Of a stretch of DNA of 64,000 nucleotides, positions 26,020 through 35,305 are shown piece after piece. The notes beneath the pieces were generated by a model. The model did no database searches. It had not been told where the DNA came from and saw only the letters and a program-made list of their open reading frames with translations. The stretch is from JBNGOQ01 sp050589645 (GTDB taxonomy: Bacteria; Bacteroidota; Bacteroidia; Flavobacteriales; Flavobacteriaceae): NCBI RefSeq assembly GCF_050589645.1, contig NZ_JBNGOQ010000003.1:806001-870000 (forward strand), written 5' to 3'. Numbering within the stretch: the stretch's first letter is position 1; every line of letters begins with the position of its first letter. The position numbers were made by a program, and so were the translations under genes.

Positions 26020-26595
26020 TTACCGGATAATGCCTGTACAACTTACCCGGGCTCCGGCAGCACCACTGGGCTGTGAGGTAAAATCGTCCACGCCCTGATG
26101 TACAATGACAGCTTTGCCCAGAACATTCATGGTTTCGTCATCGCACCCCAGGCACCATTCTTCGGTAGAAAACTCCACTGTGGCATTGCCTTCCGAGTCT
26201 GCCGTGAAGTTTCCAATGTCCCCTTTGTGATAGCCGCCTTCGGCACCCCATTTGGCATGGGGTTGAAAAGTAGGGTTCCAGTGCCCGCCAGTGGATTTTC
26301 CGTCCGCGGAGGAGCAATCTGCCTTTTCGTGGATATGAATGGCATGCTCACCTTCCGTTAGTCCGGTCAATTTGGCGATCATGGTCACCGTATTGTTATC
26401 TTGTCTAAAGGTGACTTCCCCGGTAACCGTGCTCTCACTTTTAGGTTCCATGGTGAAGCTTATGACCTCCGTTTTTACCTCTTCCTCGATTTCCTCAACA
26501 ATGGTTTCCGCTTCGGAAGCTTCCTTTTTTGCTTGTTTGCAGTTATAGGATAGGAGCAAAACAAGGCCCAAAGCCCATAGACTTATTTTTTTCAT
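26020..26595 (-). CDS. sodC: Cu,Zn superoxide dismutase, lipoprotein
   Basis: A 191-residue periplasmic or outer-membrane enzyme that converts superoxide to peroxide and oxygen. The signal MKKISLWALGLVLLLSYNC ends in a plausible lipobox cysteine. The metal site residues are all visible: HAIHIHEKADC (copper histidines and the disulfide cysteine), GGHWNP (bridging histidine), HAKWGAEGGYHKGDIGN (zinc ligands) and AVIVHQGVDDF (last copper histidine). The second disulfide cysteine is in ARVSCTGIIR. An acidic linker (about 25-42) lies between anchor and enzyme. It is monocistronic, with its own promoter and terminator. Confidence 0.93.
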   Translation of the reverse strand: MKKISLWALGLVLLLSYNCKQAKKEASEAETIVEEIEEEVKTEVISFTMEPKSESTVTGEVTFRQDNNTVTMIAKLTGLTEGEHAIHIHEKADCSSADGKSTGGHWNPTFQPHAKWGAEGGYHKGDIGNFTADSEGNATVEFSTEEWCLGCDDETMNVLGKAVIVHQGVDDFTSQPSGAAGARVSCTGIIR

Positions 26596-26618
26596 GGTAT
26601 TCTATTTTAAGTTGAAAC

Positions 26619-26649
26619 TAAAGTTACGTAATATTTTAAGGACGGTCAA
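26619..26649 (-). promoter_or_regulatory. Candidate flavobacterial promoter of sodC
   Basis: On the minus strand TTG (26649-26647), a 20-bp spacer and TAACTTTA (26626-26619) match the Bacteroidota TTG / TAnnTTTG promoter with one mismatch. It lies 24 bp upstream of the sodC start codon. Confidence 0.45.
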
Positions 26650-26731
26650 CGGTAAAACAAAATGATTCCGATAATTTCTATTTGATATTTTGGCAGTAAG
26701 TGGTATCTTAAGGGAATAGAATACACTAATG

Positions 26732-26760
26732 GGAATGCTACGCTTTAAACTAGGCATTCC
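26732..26760. promoter_or_regulatory. Inverted repeat upstream of the SRPBCC gene
   Basis: GGAATGC (26732-26738) and GCATTCC (26754-26760) form a perfect inverted repeat with a 15-bp spacer, ending 11 bp before the start codon. It could be an operator or an mRNA hairpin that hides the start. Confidence 0.35.
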
Positions 26761-26771
26761 GGAACTAAAAA

Positions 26772-27185
26772 ATGAAACATACCTTTACCATTTCCGAAGT
26801 GATTCCCGCATCGCCCGAAGTCATATATATGGCCTGGTTGGACCCTGATGGGCATTCGGCCATGACAGGAGGCGGCAAGGCTATTGTGCACGATGAGGTG
26901 GACAAGCCCTTTGCAGTCCACGACGCCTATCTATGGGGTAAAAATTTGCAGTTGATACCCGGTAAAAAAATTGTGCAATCCTGGCGAACCACTGGATTTG
27001 AGACTGCTGACGAAGATTCCAAAATAGAGGTTGTTCTAAGCCCTCATGCGGAAGGAACCCTGCTTACCCTGACCCATAGCAACGTTCCTGATCAGGAAGT
27101 ACATGTAAAACAAGGCTGGGTGAGGCACTATTTTGAGCCTATGAAAGCGTATTTCAGCGAAATCCGATCTCAGGCAAGTGGTTAA
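26772..27185 (+). CDS. SRPBCC/AHSA1-family protein
   Basis: A 137-residue soluble protein of the START-like AHSA1 family. The start FTISEVIPASPEVIYMAWLD is the family pattern, followed by the pocket strands NLQLIPGKKIVQSWRTTGF and EGTLLTLTHSNVPDQE, and the final helix GWVRHYFEPMKAYF. Members bind small hydrophobic ligands in a deep cavity. The ligand is not known. It lies 84 bp from a VOC-family gene on the same strand, a common pairing in this phylum. Confidence 0.88.
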   Translation: MKHTFTISEVIPASPEVIYMAWLDPDGHSAMTGGGKAIVHDEVDKPFAVHDAYLWGKNLQLIPGKKIVQSWRTTGFETADEDSKIEVVLSPHAEGTLLTLTHSNVPDQEVHVKQGWVRHYFEPMKAYFSEIRSQASG

Positions 27186-27269
27186 TTGCGGTACACGCTT
27201 CCTTACAGGTGAGTTGATCCGCTTTTTCTACATAAGATATCAAACGAATTCACTTTAAAAATCAAAAAA

Positions 27270-27677
27270 ATGAGATTTAATCCCTATTTGACCTTTAATG
27301 GCAATTGTGAGGAGGCCATGAACTTTTACAAAGCCGTGCTGAACGGGGAATTTACCTCCTTGATGCGATTCTCCGAGGCCCCAGCCGGGGTCATGCAGGT
27401 TCCGGAAAGCGCAAATAACCTGATCATGCACTGTACCCTGGAATTTGAAGGGTGCACCTTAATGGCTTCCGATACTTTAGAGGAGCATTTTGCCCAGGGC
27501 AACCACGCCAGTCTTACGATCAATGTGAACGATGCGGGCAAGGCGGAAACGCTGTTCAATGGTCTGCTTGACGGAGGTAAAGCAATTATGCCCTTTGCCG
27601 ACGCTTTTTGGGGCGGAAAATTCGGTATGCTTACCGATAGGTTCGGCATCCAGTGGATGCTGACCAGCGATCATTAG
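27270..27677 (+). CDS. VOC family protein (PhnB/glyoxalase-like)
   Basis: A 135-residue protein of the vicinal oxygen chelate fold, PhnB-like branch. It shows the two beta-alpha-beta-beta-beta modules: FNPYLTFNGNCEEAMNFYKAV with LIMHCTLEFEGCTLMASD, then HASLTINVNDAGKAETLFNG with FWGGKFGMLTDRFGIQWML. The GxFGMLTDRFGI segment is the branch signature. The metal ligands usual for glyoxalase I are not complete, so a binding or unassigned enzymatic role is likely. Convergent with the YdeI-like gene. Confidence 0.9.
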   Translation: MRFNPYLTFNGNCEEAMNFYKAVLNGEFTSLMRFSEAPAGVMQVPESANNLIMHCTLEFEGCTLMASDTLEEHFAQGNHASLTINVNDAGKAETLFNGLLDGGKAIMPFADAFWGGKFGMLTDRFGIQWMLTSDH

Positions 27678-27712
27678 TGGAGCAGGACCTACTTGGCCTT
27701 GTTTTGCCTAGC

Positions 27713-28204
27713 TTAGGGCAGCGATCCGGATTTTAGCAATTCCTTCGCATCGCGAATACCGCGTTTTAGATTTTCACAGAGTAGGAGCGATTTGTCAATG
27801 CGGGTCTGTGGAGTCTTATACCGAGCGATCATATAAATAAGGCCTCGCTTTTTACCATCGGTCAGCGATTCAAAAATTTTATAGGCTTCGTAGTCGCTCA
27901 GCAAGACCGCATCCAACTCTTCGGGTATCTCCACCCCGTACTTGGAGGTGTCTTCAAAAAATTGCAACTGAAAATAATCATTGGGAAAAATGCCCAAAGC
28001 CTTTTGATTGCTTTTTCCGAACGTTAAAACATATTGACCCCTCCATTTTTGGAGCGCCCCATGGAAGATAATATCCCTACCATCAAAGCTTGCCCGTACC
28101 CGTACCCTTTTATGTCCCTTTTCCAAAAAAGGTCGCACTATGTTTTCCGGTATTACCAGAGAATGTATACCGCTAAGCGTTACCTCAAAAATGGGGCTTT
28201 CCAT
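27713..28204 (-). CDS. DUF1905/YdeI (OmdA-like) protein
   Basis: A 163-residue cytoplasmic protein. The first part is a DUF1905 barrel (VRASFDGRDIIFHGALQKWRG, NDYFQLQFFED). The second is the short helical OmdA/YdeI tail (VLLSDYEAYKIFESLTDGKKR, RIDKSLLLCENLKRG). Its start codon shares one base with the stop of the hydrolase-OsmC gene (TAATG), so translation is coupled. YdeI-like proteins are linked to stress or bacteriocin survival in some bacteria; the role here is unknown. It is the last gene of a five-gene operon. Confidence 0.85.
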   Translation of the reverse strand: MESPIFEVTLSGIHSLVIPENIVRPFLEKGHKRVRVRASFDGRDIIFHGALQKWRGQYVLTFGKSNQKALGIFPNDYFQLQFFEDTSKYGVEIPEELDAVLLSDYEAYKIFESLTDGKKRGLIYMIARYKTPQTRIDKSLLLCENLKRGIRDAKELLKSGSLP

Positions 28205-29418
28205 TAGTAAATTAACTTACTGATGATCTGGGTCTGGCTATGCAGGGTTTTGTGCACGGGACATTTATCGGCAATTTCCATGACCCGCTGCTTCTGCTTC
28301 CCATCCAAATCCCCGGTCAACTTTATTTCCCTATTGAAGGTGTCTATTTTTGCTTCGGGCATTTCACAGGCTTCACAATCTACGGCATGGTCCTTGCCAT
28401 ATGAGGTATGGACCTCCACATTTTCTATGGGCCATCCCTTTCTTTTGGCATACATCTGAATGGTCATTGCCGTGCAGGCGGAAAGTCCGGCGGATACCAA
28501 CTCATAGGGCGAAGGACCAAAATCATTTCCTCCAAATTCCAGGGGCTCATCGGCCGTCATATAATGTTTTCCCAACTTCATCTGGGTGGTAAAACCGTCA
28601 TCGGCATCCAAACTTGCGGCCACTTGGTGTTTGGTCTTTATGCCGTTGTTCGCTGTGAGTTCCACATATCTTTTTGCCCAACCTGCTACGACTTCCCCTA
28701 CATAGGTAGAATCCCTTTTGTCCATCAAGAGATGGTCGGCCCCGTCCAGGGATACAAAGCTTTTGGGATGGTGCGCGGCCACATAGATTTCCTCAGCGTT
28801 TTTTATGCCCACCGTATCATCCTGGGGCGAATGCATGATCAACAAGGGTTTTCTCAATTGTTTTACCGTCTCGGGAAGTGATTTGGTTTCCAGATCGTCC
28901 AGAAACTGTTTTTTGATCGTAAAATCCCGCCCGCTAAGATTTACCACGGCCTTGCCGTTGGCCTCAATTTCATCCAACCCGCTTCTGAGCAAGTGTTTTA
29001 CATGAACCGGGTTAGAAGGTGCCCCCACAGTCGCTACCGCCTTGATGGAAGGGATTTGCTGAGCTGCAAAAATAACCGCCGCCCCACCCAGGGAGTGCCC
29101 AATAATCAAGCTTGGTGCCGCATAATTTTCTTTCAAATAATCGGCTGCTGCTACCAGATCGTCCACATTTCCGGAAAAATTGGTATCCGCAAAATCGCCA
29201 CTGCTTTCCCCAAGGCCGGTAAAGTCGAAACGGAGTACCCCAAAACCATTGGACGTTAGGGCCTTACCGATGTTCTTTACGGCCAATAGGTTTTTATTGC
29301 AGGTAAAACAGTGTGCAAAAAGGGCAAAATTATGCGGATGCTGGTCTACGGGCAGTTCCAACCTGCCCACCAACGCTTGTCCTTCCTTATTTTTAAATGT
29401 GACTTTCTGAAGATTCAT
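28204..29418 (-). CDS. Alpha/beta hydrolase fused to OsmC-family peroxidase
   Basis: A 404-residue cytoplasmic fusion. The first part (1-260) is a serine hydrolase with nucleophile elbow GHSLGG, the oxyanion strand ALFAHCFTCNK, and the acid/His pair in LLIMHSPQDDTVG and GADHLLM. The second (270-404) is an OsmC domain with the two redox cysteines in GLSACTAMTIQMY and ADKCPVHKTL. OsmC domains reduce organic hydroperoxides; the hydrolase may release or process the substrate. This fusion is known in Bacteroidota and proteobacteria. It starts 2 bp after the DUF2490 gene and overlaps the YdeI-like gene by one base. Confidence 0.92.
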   Translation of the reverse strand: MNLQKVTFKNKEGQALVGRLELPVDQHPHNFALFAHCFTCNKNLLAVKNIGKALTSNGFGVLRFDFTGLGESSGDFADTNFSGNVDDLVAAADYLKENYAAPSLIIGHSLGGAAVIFAAQQIPSIKAVATVGAPSNPVHVKHLLRSGLDEIEANGKAVVNLSGRDFTIKKQFLDDLETKSLPETVKQLRKPLLIMHSPQDDTVGIKNAEEIYVAAHHPKSFVSLDGADHLLMDKRDSTYVGEVVAGWAKRYVELTANNGIKTKHQVAASLDADDGFTTQMKLGKHYMTADEPLEFGGNDFGPSPYELVSAGLSACTAMTIQMYAKRKGWPIENVEVHTSYGKDHAVDCEACEMPEAKIDTFNREIKLTGDLDGKQKQRVMEIADKCPVHKTLHSQTQIISKLIY

Positions 29419-29420
29419 GA

Positions 29421-30128
29421 TTATTGCTTTGCTTTAGTCCTCCTTAAGTCGGGATTAAAAAACACTCCTATCTGCAAACGGTCAAAATTCACTGAATTGA
29501 AGTGGTTTTTAAGGTAGCCCAACTGTATACTGCTATTGTGCGTAAGGTGTACCCCCAGTGCGGCGTACAATCGGTTCTGTCCAAAAATGTCATCCTGCAG
29601 GTTGAGGAATACCTCGTCATAGACGTTGATGAAAAAGGTATCGGTAAGTGGCAAGGTCACTTGCAATCGGTACCGCGCCCTGTGCTGGGTATCGGTCTGG
29701 GAAAGGTCCTTGTTGTTTAGGAACCGCTGTTCCAAACGATACCGGTGTTCAAACAAAAATTCGCCTACTTTGTTCTTGAGGATCAACTGTTCAAAGATCC
29801 TGTGTTCCACAAGCTTATCGCCCGGAGCGGAAATTACACCGGCGGGGGAATCCTCAAAAGTGGGATCTGTATCGATATACCCATACCCAAAGGTCACAAT
29901 GCTATTGGGGTCTATATGATAATTTAATCCTGTTCGCAACAGCAACTGGTTAAAGTTGCCGGTACTTTCATAGAATCGGAACTGGGCCTCGGAATGGATA
30001 CTGAACGCCTTGGAAATCTTATTGGTGCCAAAATACATATACCAGGCCCCAAAGCTGTTCTCCCCGGTTTCCTGGGCCAGTCCCCGGCCCAGGAAGCAGA
30101 GCATCAACAGCAATATTATTTTCTTCAT
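29421..30128 (-). CDS. DUF2490 outer-membrane beta-barrel protein
   Basis: A 235-residue protein with signal peptide MKKIILLLMLCFLGRGLAQ and a small-barrel look: alternating aromatic strands such as SFGAWYMYFGTNKIS, IVTFGYGYI, FLFEHRYRLEQRF and SSIQLGYLKNHF, matching the DUF2490 family. DUF2490 barrels are widespread in Bacteroidota; what they carry is unknown. It lies in the operon between the S9 peptidase (22 bp) and the hydrolase-OsmC fusion (2 bp). Confidence 0.85.
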   Translation of the reverse strand: MKKIILLLMLCFLGRGLAQETGENSFGAWYMYFGTNKISKAFSIHSEAQFRFYESTGNFNQLLLRTGLNYHIDPNSIVTFGYGYIDTDPTFEDSPAGVISAPGDKLVEHRIFEQLILKNKVGEFLFEHRYRLEQRFLNNKDLSQTDTQHRARYRLQVTLPLTDTFFINVYDEVFLNLQDDIFGQNRLYAALGVHLTHNSSIQLGYLKNHFNSVNFDRLQIGVFFNPDLRRTKAKQ

Positions 30129-30150
30129 AAAATATAATTAGGGTTATGGT

Positions 30151-32091
30151 TTAGGTATCCGAATCCATTTCTATGGCCTCTCCATCCTGGATGGGCGTGC
30201 CCTTGTCCTGTTTTAAATGCACATCCAAAAACTGCAATATTTTGCTATACGCCTCTATTTGGTTTTCTTTCTTTACAAAACCATGGCCTTCATCCTCGAA
30301 AAGGACATATTCCACGGGGACGCCGTTTTTCTTCACCCCGGCTACGATTTCATCGGATTCTACCTGGAGCACCCTGGGATCTTGCGCTCCCTGCAATACG
30401 ATCAAAGGCTTGGTCACCTTATCGGTATGGAACAAGGGCGATATCTTTCGCAAACGCACGGAATCGGCGCTGTTGGGGTCCCCCAATTCCTTGTATAGGG
30501 CGTCCTTGAAGGATTCCCACCACGGTGGAATGCTTCTCAAGGTCCTGATCCAGTTGGTTACACCAAAGATATTTACCCCAACGGCAAATTCTTCAGGGGT
30601 ATAGGTCAGGGCCGCCATGGTCATATAGCCGCCGTACGAACCTCCAATAATCCCTATTTTTCCTGCATCGATCTCCGGTTGTTGGGTCAACCAATTCTTT
30701 CCTTCCACACAATCCTTGAGGTCTTTGTCGCCATGGTTGAGGTCGTCCATCTGATAAAAGGTCTTTCCATAACCGCTACTTCCCCGGTTGTTTACGGCCA
30801 GTACGGCATAACCGTGGTTCACCATGTATTGGATCAGGGAATTAAAATTCTGGCGCGATTGTCCGCCGGGCCCTCCATGAACCCATACGAGCGCCGGTAC
30901 TTTGTTTTCTTCCGAAGCCTGGTGTGGTTTGTAATAGATGGCCGGAATTTCCAATCCATCAAAGGATTTATAACGTATGACTTCGGCGGTCACCAAATGC
31001 TCCCCTTCAATCTCATCGTTGAGTACATCGGTCAATTGTAATATGACCTCGTTTTCCAATCCATACAGATACAGATTGGAGGGGGTGTGCGAACCACCTG
31101 CAAAGAAGCGCACGGTCTTTTCATCATCGGAGAAACTTACATTGGTAATACTTTGGTTGTCCAGGGCCGGAAGATCGATGTTTTCACCACTTGCCATGTC
31201 CTTGACCTCGATTACATTTTTAGCGTCCTCATTGATATAGGTGACCTGATATTTTCCGGTTTCCGTAAAATAGCTGCCCGCGATGTCCCAGTTGCGTTCC
31301 ATATCCTTCTCATACGCTTTTTCCGCGATGTCATAACGCATCAGATAGGCAAATTCTGCGTTGTCATCGGTAGTGTAGTAGAACGATTTACCGTCGTTCG
31401 AAAAATCTTGGCTGCTATTGGCACTTTGATTTTTGTTGATTTTTACGAGGGATTTATCCTTAAGATTGTATAAAAACAGATCGCTGTCATTGGTGTTGAT
31501 GGCCTTGCTCAAAGGCAGGTAGTTTTTATCATTTGAAAGTCCACCCAAACTATACCCCTCGTCATTTTGGTACAGCATAGTGGGTTTAAAGTTTTCCAGA
31601 TCCATCTCATACAGGTCCATGTATCTCTTATCCCTTTTGTTGGAAGTGAAGAAAAAGCTCTGATCGTCCTTGGCCCAACCGTAAAAATTGGTCCGTGCCC
31701 CGTCGTCTGGGGTCAAATCTTTATGGTTTCCATCGGTATCGCGCAAATAAATATGAAAGATTTCGTTCCCATTGTTGTCCATTCGAAACAACATGCGCTC
31801 ATCCTTTGGAAAATAGGAAATGGCAAATACCGAAGAACTGTCCGAAGCGGTTACCGGTATAGGGTCTCCCGTGGCAATGGATAGGGCGTACATATTGTAG
31901 ATTCCAGATCGGTTACTGGAAATCAACAACTTTGATTTATCGGGCGAAAAACTTCCCCCAAAAACGGTCTCATTGTCCATCATCTGTTTGATGGTGTAGG
32001 TCTTTAGATTTGCGGCAATATCCTTTTCTTTTGGTTCTTCCTTACAGCCCCAAACTAATGCAAGGGCAAGGATGGCAATACATTTTCTCAT
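30151..32091 (-). CDS. S9 family prolyl oligopeptidase-like serine peptidase
   Basis: A 646-residue secreted peptidase; the signal MRKCIAILALALVWGCKEE suggests a lipoprotein. The first 360 residues are a beta-propeller of PD40-like blades (SFSPDKSKLLISSNRSG, ISYFPKDERMLF). The catalytic hydrolase domain has GGSYGGY with Ser485, Asp571 (GAQDPR) and His603 (EDEGHGF). It cuts short peptides, probably in the periplasm. It lies 10 bp after the Asp-box propeller gene and shares the five-gene operon. The C-terminus has a short acidic tail. Confidence 0.93.
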   Translation of the reverse strand: MRKCIAILALALVWGCKEEPKEKDIAANLKTYTIKQMMDNETVFGGSFSPDKSKLLISSNRSGIYNMYALSIATGDPIPVTASDSSSVFAISYFPKDERMLFRMDNNGNEIFHIYLRDTDGNHKDLTPDDGARTNFYGWAKDDQSFFFTSNKRDKRYMDLYEMDLENFKPTMLYQNDEGYSLGGLSNDKNYLPLSKAINTNDSDLFLYNLKDKSLVKINKNQSANSSQDFSNDGKSFYYTTDDNAEFAYLMRYDIAEKAYEKDMERNWDIAGSYFTETGKYQVTYINEDAKNVIEVKDMASGENIDLPALDNQSITNVSFSDDEKTVRFFAGGSHTPSNLYLYGLENEVILQLTDVLNDEIEGEHLVTAEVIRYKSFDGLEIPAIYYKPHQASEENKVPALVWVHGGPGGQSRQNFNSLIQYMVNHGYAVLAVNNRGSSGYGKTFYQMDDLNHGDKDLKDCVEGKNWLTQQPEIDAGKIGIIGGSYGGYMTMAALTYTPEEFAVGVNIFGVTNWIRTLRSIPPWWESFKDALYKELGDPNSADSVRLRKISPLFHTDKVTKPLIVLQGAQDPRVLQVESDEIVAGVKKNGVPVEYVLFEDEGHGFVKKENQIEAYSKILQFLDVHLKQDKGTPIQDGEAIEMDSDT

Positions 32092-32101
32092 GACATGGTT
32101 T

Positions 32102-35100
32102 TTAATTGATATTAAATTGTTTTATCTCTTTAAAGGGTGATACCTCTAAAGTAGTGATGGTGTCCCTATAGGGTTTCCACTTTTCTTCGAAAAAGGCATT
32201 GGTTTTGTCCAAGGCCGTTTGTAGTTCTTCTTTGGCGAACTGCACCAGTTTTTTTTCCGTGGCGGTAATGCCCGTTTTTCTGCTTTGCACGTAACCCCGG
32301 GCTACATTGATACGTTGCATTACCGTAATCTCTGGATTTCGGGTAATGCCCTGACGTTTATCCTCTTTGCCGAGATACAGTGCAACGACCGAATCGATGG
32401 CTTTGGTAATTTCTCTGGAAGCTTTGATCTGTTCCTTGTACTTCTCCTTATCCAATGTTTTGAGTTCCTTCTGGTATTTGTCGGCAATGGTCTTGCTTTC
32501 CACCAACTGTTTTACCGCGTCGGCAGCAGTTTGGGTGTAAGCTTCCACTTGTTTTCCCAGTTCATAGACTTCGGTCAAAGTGGTGCCGGATACCTGGATC
32601 CTGGGATCGGTCTTGACCTCTACCGAGGTAGAATCACTAAGGCCTGCGTAATGCATTTTTACCTTGTATCGGCCCGGTTTTACGGTAAGTCCGCCCGGTT
32701 CTTTTTTGCTCTTGCTAATTTTTCGGGCCGGTCTGTCGGGACCCTTTTCATCCATCTCCCAGTAGATGCGGTGAAAACCGGCCTTCTTTGGTGTCTTAAA
32801 TTTTAAGGTACGGATGAGGCGGTCGCCGTCAAAGAACTCGAATCTCAGGGAATCTTTTTTGATTTTTGTTTTTTCCTCCCCGTCCCCGTTAGCCTCGCTA
32901 TCCTTGTCCTTTTTGTCCTTTTCAGGCGCTTCATACCCCTTTTTAAGGTAGTAGGTGAGCATGGCGCCCTCCTCTTTGTTTTCCGCATTGTAGAGTGCGT
33001 CCCCGCCAAAACGACTGCCGGTGGGCTGCTGGTAGGCAGCTAGATAGGCTGTGGGCACTTCAAACAACTTAATGTCCCTGTCCAGGATGGCTTTGTTGGA
33101 CGCCAGGGCTCGTAAGGGCCTAATATCGTCCAAGACCCAGGCCGCCCTTCCGAAGGTGCCAATGACCAAGTCACCTTCCCGGGGTTGGATTACCAGATCC
33201 TTGGTGGAGACCGTAGGGAAGCCCTCGGTCCATTTTTGCCAGTTTGTGCCGGCATCAAAGGAAATGTAAAGGCCATCATCGGTGCCCAGGAAGAGAAGGT
33301 TTCTATTTTCGGGATCTTCCACGATCGATAGGGTATAGCTCTCCACGTCCCCAACATCCACTATACGCTCCCAGGTTTTCCCATAGTTTGTAGTGCGATA
33401 GGCGTAAGGGGTATAGTTAAAGCGCCGGTAATCATTGGCAATCAACAGGGCTTCTCCCTGTTTTTTGTTGGAGGCCTTGATCTGCGGAATCCAACTGCCC
33501 GCTGGCAAGCCCTTGATGTTCTGGGTCACCTCGGTCCAGTCCGCACCGCCGTTTTGGGTATAGTGTACCCTTCCGTCATCCGTGGCCGCCCAAAGCATGT
33601 CTTTTTCCAGCACAGAGGGCTCCACCACTAAAATGGTGCAATGGTTCTCCGCTCCGGTGGCGTCCATAGTGAGTCCGCCGCTTTCACTTTGCTTTTGTTT
33701 CTCTGGGTCGTTGGTGGTAAGGTCTGGCGAAATTATGGTCCAGGTAAGCCCTTTATCCGTGCTTTTATGTACAAATTGACTTCCAAAATATACGGTACTG
33801 GCATCAAAGGGATCTTGTCCGATACCCGCATTCCAATTGAAACGCAGTTTGGTTTGCGCATCGGGTGGGGTAGGGCGCACGGTATAGTTGTTTCCCGTTT
33901 TCCAATCGTATCGGCGTACAAAGCCTTGCTGGCTCATGGCGTAGCCGTATTGGGAATCCTCCAGATCAGGCACCACATCAAAACCGTCTCCAAAGGCAAT
34001 TTCTTGCCAATAGCTATTACGGATGCCCTGGTCTCGCCATACATAGGCCGGTCCCCTCCAGGAACCATTGTCCTGCATGCCACCGTAAACATTATAGGGA
34101 TACTCGTTGTCGATATTGATATGATAAAACTGGGCTACGGGCAGGTTGCCGATAAAACGCCAGGATTTTCCGCCGTCCTTGGTGATGTTCATTCCCCCAT
34201 CGTTCCCGTCGATCATAAACTGGCCGTTTTCGGGATGTATCCACCAGGCGTGATGATCCGGGTGTACCCCGTTGTCTACCTGATAGGCCGGCATGAGCTG
34301 CGTAAAATTCTTGCCACCGTCCTCGGAAACGTTTACATAGGTAAAAATGGAATAGACCCGGTTTTCGTTCTGGGGGTCCACATAAATTTCCGAATAGTAA
34401 AAGGGTCGGTTGCCAATATCGTTCTTGTCGTTTACTTTTTTCCATTTAAAACCCCCATCCTCGGATTTGTAGAGCGCATTTTTTTTGGCTTCGATCAGGG
34501 CATAGATGACCTTAGGTTTGTTGGGTGCAATGGCAATCCCTATCCGCCCCAGGTCGCCCTTGGGCAATCCGTCCTCATGGGTCAATTTTTTCCAGGTCTT
34601 TCCTCCGTCATGGGTCATGTGTAGGCCACTGCCGGCCCCGCCCGACTTAAAAAACCAGGGATCTCGTTTGTGCTCCCAAAGGGCAGCGATCAATTTATTG
34701 GGATTCGTAGGGTCCATGACCAGATCGGCGACCCCAGTCTTGTTGTTTGCAAACAGGATTTTTTCCCATGTGATTCCCCCGTCCGTAGTTTTAAAAACGC
34801 CGCGTTCGGGATGTTCGCCCCATGGGGAACCAATGGCACCTACATAGACCGTATTGGGGTCGGAAGGATCAATGATCACCCTGTGGATATGCCGGGTCTG
34901 CTGCAGTCCCATGGCCTTCCAGCTCTTGCCCCCGTCCAGGGATTTATAGATGCCGTAACCCCCGTTGAGGCTGTTACGCGGATTGCCCTCGCCCGTACCT
35001 ACCCAAATAACCGAGGGATTGGATTGCTGAATGGCTACGGCACCTACGGAAGCGGTCACTTCCTTATCAAAAATGGGCTCCCATTTGATCCCGCCCGAAG

Positions 35101-35305
35101 TGGATTTCCACAAGCCGCCGGAAGCGGTGCCCACATACATAATATCGGGATTGGAGTGGACTACATCTATGGCCGTTACCCGCCCACTCATGCCGCCGGG
35201 GCCGATATTTCGAGGTTTCAAATCTTGGACCAGGTCCATTTTAAAGTCTTGTGCAAAAAGGAAGGATGATGCGCATAGCATCATGAGGATGAGTATTCTG
35301 TTCAT
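32102..35305 (-). CDS. Asp-box (BNR/sortilin-like) beta-propeller protein
   Basis: A 1067-residue secreted protein with signal MNRILILMMLCASSFLFAQ. About eleven Asp-box motifs are visible (SGGIKWEP, DGGKSWKA, TDGGITWEK, HDGGKTWKK, EDGGFKWKK, KDGGKSWRF, TDKGLTWTI, NGGADWTEV, NYGKTWERI and others), building two linked propellers over residues 30-720. The C-terminal 300 residues hold a beta-sandwich (KSKKEPGGLTVKPGRYKVKM) and a helical coiled coil. The family is often labelled glycosyl hydrolase, but no sialidase or glycosidase catalytic set was seen. The S9 peptidase gene follows by 10 bp. Confidence 0.9.
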   Translation of the reverse strand: MNRILILMMLCASSFLFAQDFKMDLVQDLKPRNIGPGGMSGRVTAIDVVHSNPDIMYVGTASGGLWKSTSGGIKWEPIFDKEVTASVGAVAIQQSNPSVIWVGTGEGNPRNSLNGGYGIYKSLDGGKSWKAMGLQQTRHIHRVIIDPSDPNTVYVGAIGSPWGEHPERGVFKTTDGGITWEKILFANNKTGVADLVMDPTNPNKLIAALWEHKRDPWFFKSGGAGSGLHMTHDGGKTWKKLTHEDGLPKGDLGRIGIAIAPNKPKVIYALIEAKKNALYKSEDGGFKWKKVNDKNDIGNRPFYYSEIYVDPQNENRVYSIFTYVNVSEDGGKNFTQLMPAYQVDNGVHPDHHAWWIHPENGQFMIDGNDGGMNITKDGGKSWRFIGNLPVAQFYHINIDNEYPYNVYGGMQDNGSWRGPAYVWRDQGIRNSYWQEIAFGDGFDVVPDLEDSQYGYAMSQQGFVRRYDWKTGNNYTVRPTPPDAQTKLRFNWNAGIGQDPFDASTVYFGSQFVHKSTDKGLTWTIISPDLTTNDPEKQKQSESGGLTMDATGAENHCTILVVEPSVLEKDMLWAATDDGRVHYTQNGGADWTEVTQNIKGLPAGSWIPQIKASNKKQGEALLIANDYRRFNYTPYAYRTTNYGKTWERIVDVGDVESYTLSIVEDPENRNLLFLGTDDGLYISFDAGTNWQKWTEGFPTVSTKDLVIQPREGDLVIGTFGRAAWVLDDIRPLRALASNKAILDRDIKLFEVPTAYLAAYQQPTGSRFGGDALYNAENKEEGAMLTYYLKKGYEAPEKDKKDKDSEANGDGEEKTKIKKDSLRFEFFDGDRLIRTLKFKTPKKAGFHRIYWEMDEKGPDRPARKISKSKKEPGGLTVKPGRYKVKMHYAGLSDSTSVEVKTDPRIQVSGTTLTEVYELGKQVEAYTQTAADAVKQLVESKTIADKYQKELKTLDKEKYKEQIKASREITKAIDSVVALYLGKEDKRQGITRNPEITVMQRINVARGYVQSRKTGITATEKKLVQFAKEELQTALDKTNAFFEEKWKPYRDTITTLEVSPFKEIKQFNIN

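Noticed and set aside
33641..34624. 327-codon plus-strand frame
   Set aside because: Antisense shadow of the Asp-box propeller gene.
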